Shown piece by piece: positions 1-4,020 of a stretch of DNA of 5,716 nucleotides. A program made the position numbers and the translations under genes. The DNA comes from Pleionea sp041591085. Its GTDB lineage: Bacteria > Pseudomonadota > Gammaproteobacteria > Enterobacterales > Kangiellaceae. Numbering within the stretch: position 1 is the stretch's first letter; each line of letters opens with the position of its first letter. The stretch covers positions 1-5,716 of the forward strand of contig JBFHSP010000193.1 in assembly GCA_041591085.1 (NCBI GenBank). Direction: 5' to 3'. Under the pieces are notes generated by a model that did no database searches, was not told where the DNA came from, and saw only the letters and a program-made list of their open reading frames with translations.

Positions 1-125
1 ACTCAATCGATTATGTCGTTGTTGACGCAATCTCTTTGAGTGCCCACACAGATTACTTCATCTAATTTTTTAAAGAACTCTCAAGACAGTAACCAGACCG
101 CTTGAAGCGACGCTTTCTCAACGTC
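1..125 (-). promoter_or_regulatory. rRNA operon 5' leader (16S gene lies beyond the left edge)
   Basis: Read on the minus strand, this stretch follows three strong rRNA-type promoters. It contains a boxA-like element (67-79) and then the highly conserved leader element TCTGTGTGGGCACTC (complement of 38-52). In E. coli rrn leaders the same element follows boxA by a few bases. Near the predicted transcript start there is a potential stem-loop at 108-126, with arms CGACG and CGTCG around a 9-base loop, in the place where a boxB-like hairpin would sit. No mature 16S 5' end (AGAGTTTGATC) is visible, so the 16S gene should begin within roughly one to two hundred bases beyond position 1. That distance is inferred from E. 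coli leader lengths. The 23S leader can carry similar boxA elements, but the promoters directly upstream argue for the start of the operon. Confidence 0.85.
67..79 (-). promoter_or_regulatory. boxA-like antitermination element of the rRNA leader
   Basis: On the minus strand the sequence reads AGTTCTTTAAAAA, close to the E. coli rrn boxA TGCTCTTTAACA. In that system boxA RNA is bound by NusB-NusE (S10) to protect untranslated rRNA transcripts from Rho. It lies about 45 bases after the predicted start of the proximal promoter and 14 bases before the conserved TCTGTGTGGGCACTC element, which is the usual order. The assignment rests on motif and position only. Confidence 0.75.
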
Positions 126-170
126 GGGGCGCGCATTATACGCCACCAAAACACCCTGTCAACATTTATT
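126..170. repeat. Duplicated promoter core, copy 1
   Basis: This copy matches 230-274 at 42 of 45 positions in direct orientation. The differences are at 134, 148 and 165. The repeat covers the discriminator, -10, spacer and -35 of the proximal rRNA promoter, plus a few upstream bases. Sequence on either side of the two copies is not obviously related, so the unit is limited to the promoter core. Confidence 0.9.
135..162 (-). promoter_or_regulatory. Proximal rRNA promoter (consensus -35/-10)
   Basis: On the minus strand TTGACA (157-162) and TATAAT (135-140) are both perfect sigma70 consensus hexamers separated by 16 bp. The discriminator after the -10 is GCGCGCCCC, very GC-rich as in E. coli rrn P1 promoters (TATAATGCGCC...). 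This fits growth-rate and ppGpp/DksA control, which is an inference from the family. Transcription should start near 124-126. The 15-20 bases upstream of the -35 are A/T-rich and could act as an UP element. Confidence 0.9.
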
Positions 171-179
171 TTAAAACTT

Positions 180-199
180 GTTTCAACTCTCTTTGAAAC
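180..199. repeat. Inverted repeat between the two rRNA promoters
   Basis: GTTTCAA (180-186) and TTGAAAC (193-199) are perfect 7-bp arms around the 6-base spacer CTCTCT. It lies 18 bp upstream of the proximal promoter's -35, a zone where E. coli rrn P1 promoters carry Fis sites. The sequence is not a clear match to the Fis consensus, so the binding protein, if any, is unknown. It could also form a weak hairpin in transcripts from the two upstream promoters. Confidence 0.45.
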
Positions 200-229
200 C
201 GTTTTTTCATTCGAAACTTTCATCTCGAA

Positions 230-274
230 GGGGCGCGAATTATACGCCACCGAAACACCCTGTCAACACTTATT
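230..274. repeat. Duplicated promoter core, copy 2
   Basis: This is the partner of the copy at 126-170, offset by exactly 104 bp, with three mismatches at 238, 252 and 269. It holds the middle rRNA promoter. The offset is close to ten helical turns, so both promoters would lie on nearly the same face of the DNA. Confidence 0.9.
239..266 (-). promoter_or_regulatory. Middle rRNA promoter (consensus -35/-10)
   Basis: On the minus strand TTGACA (261-266), a 16-bp spacer and TATAAT (239-244) are followed by the discriminator TCGCGCCCC. It is almost the same sequence as the proximal promoter 104 bp downstream, spacer included, so the pair looks like a duplication. Upstream of the -35 the sequence (267-292) is A/T-rich and UP-like. 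Transcription should start near 229-231. Confidence 0.9.
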
Positions 275-340
275 TCTAAGTAATTTTAAGTCCATTTAAT
301 CGTTCGCTTTAATGGCCGTCATGGCCTCAGCGAGTCGCGC

Positions 341-368
341 ATTATAAGGATAAAATGGTGCATGGCAA
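341..368 (-). promoter_or_regulatory. Distal rRNA promoter
   Basis: On the minus strand TTGCCA (363-368) and TATAAT (341-346) are separated by 16 bp, and the discriminator is GCGCGAC. It keeps the architecture of the two downstream promoters but its spacer sequence is unrelated, so it is not a recent copy of them. The -35 has one mismatch to TTGACA. It lies directly behind the msrQ stop codon, and a strongly A/T-rich tract abuts it upstream (371-397). Confidence 0.8.
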
Positions 369-370
369 GC

Positions 371-397
371 ACAATTTATAAAATATTTAATTTGATT
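371..397 (-). promoter_or_regulatory. Candidate UP element of the distal rRNA promoter
   Basis: Almost all of this tract, between the msrQ stop codon and the -35 at 363-368, is A or T. On the minus strand it contains AAATATTTTATAAATTG, which resembles the alternating A- and T-tracts bound by the alpha-subunit C-terminal domain of RNA polymerase at E. coli rrn P1. Its position (about -38 to -60) is right for an UP element. Function is inferred from composition and position. Confidence 0.55.
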
Positions 398-1006
398 TTA
401 TTTCGATTGTTTTTTGTACATCAACAATACAAAAAGCCTTTCATTTAGACTGAATTTTGTCCAAAAACGATATGAAAGTAGACCAACTACAATGAACATA
501 TAAAGTAGAGGCTCATTTAAATCAGATTTGGTTTGCCAGATAAAGTGAATACAGCCCAAAATCGCAATTGGGTACGTTAAATAATGTAGACGTTTCCAGT
601 TTTTCTTTAATTTTCTTTGCGAATACTGATTAGAAGTAATTGCTAATAAGGTTGCTAGTACTAACGCAACAAAGCCAACGGTAATATAGGGCCTTTTGAT
701 AATTTCAGTGATCACAAGGCTCCACTGCCAATTTAGAAAGAAAGTACCGTACACCAAAAAATGCATAACAAGATAAAAATAGAAATAGAGCCCGAGCATT
801 CTGCGATAAGATAATACAACTCTCCATTTAAAAGTCTTAGCTAAAGGAGTAGCCGCTAACGTGAGGATTAAAAAATAAAGATTCCATAAGCCGAAGTAGT
901 TAAGTAGCTGTTCCTGCGGATCGGCGCCTAGTTTAGATGTAAAGGCTAAGACAACCACATAAATAAAAGGCGCTATGGATAAACCATGTAAGCTCAGTCT
1001 AAGCAT
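398..1006 (-). CDS. msrQ: MsrQ, haem-binding membrane subunit of the MsrPQ methionine sulfoxide reductase
   Basis: This 202-residue, very hydrophobic protein has the length and layout of MsrQ (YedZ), an inner-membrane b-type haem protein of the ferric reductase-like family. MsrQ passes electrons from the respiratory chain or a flavin reductase to periplasmic MsrP. About six membrane segments are visible (near residues 8-24, 37-54, 69-90, 108-124, 142-157 and 166-182). The family motif around LGADPQEQLL...LTLAATPL occupies residues 26-54. His82, His141 and His154 sit in segments with the spacing of the haem-ligand histidines of E. coli MsrQ (from memory, His91, His151, His164). The ATG at 1004-1006 has a weak AAGAG about 9 bases upstream. 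The gene starts 31 bp after the msrP stop, so the two are very likely co-transcribed. It ends only 30 bp from the -35 of an rRNA promoter, with no terminator visible. Confidence 0.93.
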   Translation of the reverse strand: MLRLSLHGLSIAPFIYVVVLAFTSKLGADPQEQLLNYFGLWNLYFLILTLAATPLAKTFKWRVVLSYRRMLGLYFYFYLVMHFLVYGTFFLNWQWSLVITEIIKRPYITVGFVALVLATLLAITSNQYSQRKLKKNWKRLHYLTYPIAILGCIHFIWQTKSDLNEPLLYMFIVVGLLSYRFWTKFSLNERLFVLLMYKKQSK

Positions 1007-1037
1007 TCTTATATACTCTTAGTTCAAATTTTAATTC

Positions 1038-1994
1038 TCAAAAATAACGGCTTAGGTCCATGCCTTTATATAAATGCGCCACATGCTCGGCATAACCATT
1101 AAACATTTGAGTATCGATCCGCTTAGTCCCAAATAGTGATTCGTCTAAAATTCTGCGCTCAGTTTTTTGGCTCCACCTTGGATGATCAACATTGGGATTC
1201 ACATTGGCATAAAAGCCATATTCGCGTGGCGCTGACTTTTGCCATGAGTTCACCGGAGCCGTTTCGCGAAAATTGATTTTCACAATGGATTTAATGCTTT
1301 TAAATCCATATTTCCACGGAACGATTAATCTTAGTGGCGCGCCATTTTGCGGAGGCAGACTTTGTCCATATACTCCGGTGGCTAAAATGGTGAGCGGATT
1401 TAAGGCTTCATCCATGCGAAGCCCTTCAACATAGGGCCAATCCAAGCTGAAAAAGCCTAATGCGCCACGTTGCTGCCCTGGCATACGCTCTGGATCGTGC
1501 AATGTATGAAATTCGACATATTTAGCTTTACTGGTAGGCTTCAGTTGGCGGATAAGCTCTCCAAGCTCAAACCCACTCCATGGCACCACCATTGACCAAG
1601 CCTCAACGCAGCGAAGTCGATAAATTCGTTCAACAGGCGTTGTCATTTTTAATAAGTCAGATAAATTGTAATTTCCTGCTTGTTCGACTTCACCTTCTAT
1701 TGCAACGGTCCAAGGATCGGTTTTAAAGCTTTTAGCTAATTCTGCTGGCTTGTCTTTACTTAAAGAAAACTCATAAAAATTATTGTAATGAGTGACTGAA
1801 TATTTCGAGGTTAAAGGCTCATCAGTCGAGAAACCGTTTGTACTTGGCTGTGCTAAAGCGGGCAAAAGAGGAGCTGCAGTTCCAGCTAACAATCCTTTTA
1901 TGACACTGCGTCTCGAGAAAAACAAAGACTCTTGAGTAATTTCCGAACAAGAATGGTTATAAAGGTCTGGGTGTTTTGAATCTTTAATGATCAT
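1038..1994 (-). CDS. msrP: MsrP, periplasmic molybdopterin-dependent protein-methionine sulfoxide reductase
   Basis: MsrP (YedY) reduces methionine sulfoxide in oxidised envelope proteins, using electrons from MsrQ. From the ATG at 1992-1994 the product has 318 residues. It opens with the family's SEITQESLFF lead-in (17-26), a twin-arginine signal (SRRSVIKGLLAG, 27-38) and a likely cleavage site after ALA (about residue 48). The mature protein shows YNNFYEF (70-76), RLRCVEAW with the molybdenum-ligand Cys129, and the pterin-contact stretch APLRLIVPWKYGFKSIKS (219-236), typical of the sulfite-oxidase fold. An in-frame ATG 12 bases upstream (2004-2006) would add MRPY. I prefer the downstream start because a GAG lies 7 bases before it and family members usually have a short segment before SEIT, but both remain possible. 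Tat export of the folded, cofactor-loaded enzyme is inferred from the signal. It is the first gene of the pair with msrQ. No good promoter was found in the 91 bp between pssA and this start. Confidence 0.95.
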   Translation of the reverse strand: MIIKDSKHPDLYNHSCSEITQESLFFSRRSVIKGLLAGTAAPLLPALAQPSTNGFSTDEPLTSKYSVTHYNNFYEFSLSKDKPAELAKSFKTDPWTVAIEGEVEQAGNYNLSDLLKMTTPVERIYRLRCVEAWSMVVPWSGFELGELIRQLKPTSKAKYVEFHTLHDPERMPGQQRGALGFFSLDWPYVEGLRMDEALNPLTILATGVYGQSLPPQNGAPLRLIVPWKYGFKSIKSIVKINFRETAPVNSWQKSAPREYGFYANVNPNVDHPRWSQKTERRILDESLFGTKRIDTQMFNGYAEHVAHLYKGMDLSRYF

Positions 1995-2085
1995 ATAGGG
2001 TCTCATTTAAAGCAGTTAAACTACAGATGCCTAACCGCCTTAAATGTTACGCTCATCAAGTCTAATTGGACTTTAAATAAGCCTA

Positions 2086-2859
2086 TTAGTCTTCTGACTC
2101 GTCAGTAGGAACCTTTTTACCCCGCTTGGACCTAAGGCTTCTGCGTTGCCAAAGAGTTACCACTGGGCCAGAAAGCGCATAGCCGCCAAATACGGTAAAC
2201 AATACTACTGGAGGACTATAAGCAATGAGGACAAAAGCAAGTACAACGACCAAAATGGCAATAAATGGTACTTTTCCTTTCCAGTTCACTTCTTTAAAGC
2301 TGGAGTAGCGAAAATTGCTGACCATTAACAAACCGAGAGCAATAGTCACAAGCGAGACCCAAAATCCGTAATCAGCACCGTTGATCTCCCAATCGACACC
2401 AAGCCAAACCATTCCAGCTAAAATAGCTGCCGCTGATGGGATCGCTAGGCCTTGAAAGTAACGTTTATCAGCAATTCCAATTTGCGTATTAAACCGAGCC
2501 AGCCTTAATGCGCCACCGGCAACAAAAACAAAAGCCGCTAACCAGCCTAACTTGCCTTGACCAAATAGCGCCCAGTTATAAGTTACCAATGCGGGAGCAA
2601 CTCCAAAAGAAACAATATCAGCCATTGAGTCGTACTCTGCCCCAAACTCAGATTGAGTTCCGGTCATTCGAGCAACACGACCGTCTAGGCCATCCATGAT
2701 CATTGCCACAAAAATGGCAATGGCCGCCTGTTCAAAATGATGGTTCATCGAAGCAACAATCGCGAAGAAGCCTGCAAACAATCCTGCTGTTGTGAGCAAA
2801 TTAGGTAGTAAATAAATACCTCGACTGGGTGACTTATTCGCATTCTCTTTTTCGGTCAT
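2086..2859 (-). CDS. pssA: PssA, CDP-diacylglycerol--serine O-phosphatidyltransferase
   Basis: This enzyme condenses CDP-diacylglycerol with L-serine to give phosphatidylserine, the precursor of phosphatidylethanolamine, at the inner membrane. The 257-residue protein carries the complete CDP-alcohol phosphotransferase signature at residues 56-81: D56-G-L-D59-G-x2-A-R64, G73, D77 and D81. These are the metal- and CDP-binding residues. The segment that follows, VSFGVAPA, is typical of serine transferases rather than phosphatidylglycerophosphate synthases. Several hydrophobic helices cover residues 18-220, ending in a basic, then acidic tail (RRSLRSKRGKK...DESED). It is the integral-membrane subclass II type, not the phospholipase D-like PssA of E. 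coli. The ATG at 2857-2859 has AAGAGA 8 bases upstream. The gene is transcribed away from the DUF3579 gene. The msrP start lies 91 bp downstream without a terminator, so some read-through into msrPQ is possible. Confidence 0.95.
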   Translation of the reverse strand: MTEKENANKSPSRGIYLLPNLLTTAGLFAGFFAIVASMNHHFEQAAIAIFVAMIMDGLDGRVARMTGTQSEFGAEYDSMADIVSFGVAPALVTYNWALFGQGKLGWLAAFVFVAGGALRLARFNTQIGIADKRYFQGLAIPSAAAILAGMVWLGVDWEINGADYGFWVSLVTIALGLLMVSNFRYSSFKEVNWKGKVPFIAILVVVLAFVLIAYSPPVVLFTVFGGYALSGPVVTLWQRRSLRSKRGKKVPTDESED

Positions 2860-2930
2860 TAATTTATTCTCTTGAAAAATAGCGTAAAAGCAAAGCTCTG
2901 CTAGACTTTCACTATGTTTATTAAGCGCTT

Positions 2931-2959
2931 AGTGTAACTGTCTTTTATTAAATAACCAA
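2931..2959 (-). promoter_or_regulatory. Candidate pssA promoter
   Basis: On the minus strand TTGGTT (2954-2959), a 17-bp A/T-rich spacer and TACACT (2931-2936) form a modest sigma70 match (3 of 6 and 4 of 6). It would give a leader of about 65 bases before the pssA ATG. A 10-bp palindrome TAAGCGCTTA (2922-2931) overlaps the expected start site. Nothing better was found in the divergent region, but the score is weak. Confidence 0.3.
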
Positions 2960-3000
2960 TGTCATCACGGCAATTTTGCTAGTTGACAGTGATCGATTTT

Positions 3001-3354
3001 ATGGCAAACTACGCGCGCACTGACAAGCTGCCGAGCTTGTTTAATTTAATACCTAAAGATACTTTTGGATTGGCAATGTCATTGGCTGAAAATCAAAAAT
3101 TAGTCATTATTGGGCTTAATCAACAGGGTGACAAATTCCGACCTTCTGATTGGGCAGAAAGACTTTGTGGAGGTCTTTGTACCTTTCGTAATCGCCGAAT
3201 GTATTACTCTCCATTATTAAGACCCGCCGTTATTGATGGCGTTAAATGCGTCATAGTCGATTCAAAATTGGCTTTAGAACAAAGTGAAATGTACCAATAT
3301 GTTCTAAACTTTGTAGAAGAAAACCAATTAAAAACTGAACTACAATCCCGATAA
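3001..3354 (+). CDS. DUF3579 family protein, function unknown
   Basis: From the ATG at 3001 the protein has 117 residues, is soluble and has no signal peptide. It shows the marks I associate with DUF3579: a beta-strand LVIIGL (34-39), KFRPSDWAERL (45-55), a YYSPLLRPAV stretch (68-77), GVKCVIVDSKL (80-90) and a closing helix VLNFVEENQL (101-110). Cysteines at 56, 60 and 83 are noteworthy, but I cannot say they bind metal. The family is a small, widespread proteobacterial group with no established function to my knowledge. A TTG at 2983 and a GTG at 2989 are in frame and would add six or four residues. ATG is preferred because neither alternative has a good ribosome binding site; the ATG itself has only a weak AGTGA 8 bases upstream. 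The gene is divergent from pssA, and the DUF4124 gene starts 85 bp downstream. Confidence 0.83.
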   Translation: MANYARTDKLPSLFNLIPKDTFGLAMSLAENQKLVIIGLNQQGDKFRPSDWAERLCGGLCTFRNRRMYYSPLLRPAVIDGVKCVIVDSKLALEQSEMYQYVLNFVEENQLKTELQSR

Positions 3355-3361
3355 ATTAGAA

Positions 3362-3416
3362 ATTTGTCGCAATTAATGCTGACAAATAAGTCTAATATGG
3401 GCATAGTATTGTCAGC
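3362..3416 (+). promoter_or_regulatory. Overlapping inverted repeats before the DUF4124 gene
   Basis: Two inverted repeats share one arm. ATTTGTC (3362-3368) pairs with GACAAAT (3381-3387) across 12 bases. GCTGACAA (3378-3385) pairs with TTGTCAGC (3409-3416) across 23 bases. Only one of the two stems could form at a time. The DNA could instead be an operator array of TTTGTC half-sites in alternating orientation. A loose promoter candidate overlaps it: CTGACA at 3379-3384 and TAGTAT at 3404-3409, with a long 19-bp spacer. No run of T follows, so it is not a terminator for the upstream gene. Confidence 0.4.
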
Positions 3417-3439
3417 TTGTTGAAAACAAAGGCATTTTT

Positions 3440-3880
3440 ATGAATATTAAAAACACGGTTGTTGCTTTAATGTTTGCTTTGTTAATGGCTTCACCATTAG
3501 TTGCAGAGCAAGAAATATTATATAAATGGGTTGACGCTGATGGCATTACCCAACTGAGTGATAGACCTCCTAAAGGTGTAAAATATGAGCGTATAAAAGT
3601 ACGCAAAAGTAGCTCAGGTGAAACGACTTCATCGACAGGTCAACCTGTGAAAACAGATTCCGAAGAAAATGCGGAAGTTAAACAACAAATCAGCAAGGCT
3701 CAAGCACAAATGGCTGAAGCCTGTAAAGTTGCGAAAGCTAATTTGCACACGCTCAATACGGCCTCTCGCATAAGCGTTGGCGCTGATGATGGCGGAAAGC
3801 GGTTAATGACCGAGGAAGAAAGAGCGGCTAAAAAGAAAGAGACTCAAGCGAGCATCGATAACTTTTGTGACGAACCGTAA
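3440..3880 (+). CDS. Secreted DUF4124 domain protein, function unknown
   Basis: The 146-residue product begins with a Sec signal peptide: a Lys near the start, a hydrophobic core VVALMFALLM at residues 7-16, and a likely cut after SPLVA at residue 22. The mature protein should therefore be periplasmic. A DUF4124 domain follows immediately (about residues 25-56), recognised by LYKWVDADGITQLSDRPP, a short beta-rich unit common in gammaproteobacterial envelope proteins. Next come a Ser/Thr-rich linker (57-72) and a charged, helical C-terminal region (73-143) containing EEERAAKKKE. Cys95 and Cys143 are the only mature cysteines and could form a disulfide that closes the helical region; this is inference. 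The ATG at 3440 has AAAGG about 7 bases upstream. A strong terminator 20 bp after the stop makes this the last gene of its transcript. DUF4124 has no established biochemical role that I know of. Confidence 0.85.
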   Translation: MNIKNTVVALMFALLMASPLVAEQEILYKWVDADGITQLSDRPPKGVKYERIKVRKSSSGETTSSTGQPVKTDSEENAEVKQQISKAQAQMAEACKVAKANLHTLNTASRISVGADDGGKRLMTEEERAAKKKETQASIDNFCDEP

Positions 3881-3896
3881 GCGAACTGCCTATTGA

Positions 3897-3923
3897 AAAG
3901 ACGCCTCCTGTGAGGCGTTTTTT
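3897..3923 (+). terminator. Rho-independent terminator after the DUF4124 gene
   Basis: ACGCCTC (3901-3907) and GAGGCGT (3912-3918) form a perfect 7-bp GC-rich stem with the loop CTGT, followed by a run of six T (3918-3923). The A-rich bases at 3897-3899 can extend the stem against the T run. It begins 20 bp after the DUF4124 stop codon and separates that gene from lon. Confidence 0.93.
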
Positions 3924-3930
3924 ATTGGAG

Positions 3931-3958
3931 CTTAAAGTTAAGCGATAGCTGCTATACT
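3931..3958 (+). promoter_or_regulatory. Candidate lon promoter with extended -10
   Basis: TATACT (3953-3958) is a 5-of-6 match to the -10 consensus and is preceded by TGC (3950-3952), giving the extended -10 pattern TGnTATAAT. The best -35 is poor (CTTAAA at 3931-3936, 16-bp spacer), as is usual for extended -10 promoters. It lies just after the terminator of the previous gene and would give a leader of about 55 bases. I saw no sigma32-type heat-shock promoter here. Confidence 0.55.
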
Positions 3959-4020
3959 GAAACAGTTTCCAACCTAAAAGCTTAAACAAACAAAATTTAG
4001 TGTTAGAAAGGAGTCCTTGC

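Noticed and set aside
62..299. Short open frames on both strands (62-250 minus, 102-299 plus)
   Set aside because: They lie across the rRNA promoters and leader, have no ribosome binding site and match no family. The region is fully explained as regulatory.
2058..2073. Small stem AAGTC/GACTT between pssA and msrP
   Set aside because: It has only 5 bp with an A/T loop and no T-run on either side, too weak for an intrinsic terminator.
2146..2699. Plus-strand open frames at 2146-2328 and 2508-2699
   Set aside because: They are antisense shadows of pssA, whose protein motifs are unambiguous.
2922..2931. Palindrome TAAGCGCTTA in the pssA/DUF3579 divergent region
   Set aside because: A single 10-bp palindrome in A/T-rich sequence has little weight alone. 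It is noted with the candidate pssA promoter but not called as an operator.
2983..2988. Perfect TTGACA before the DUF3579 gene
   Set aside because: No acceptable -10 lies 15-19 bp downstream, and it would put transcription inside the gene. It was also considered as a TTG start codon, but no ribosome binding site supports that.
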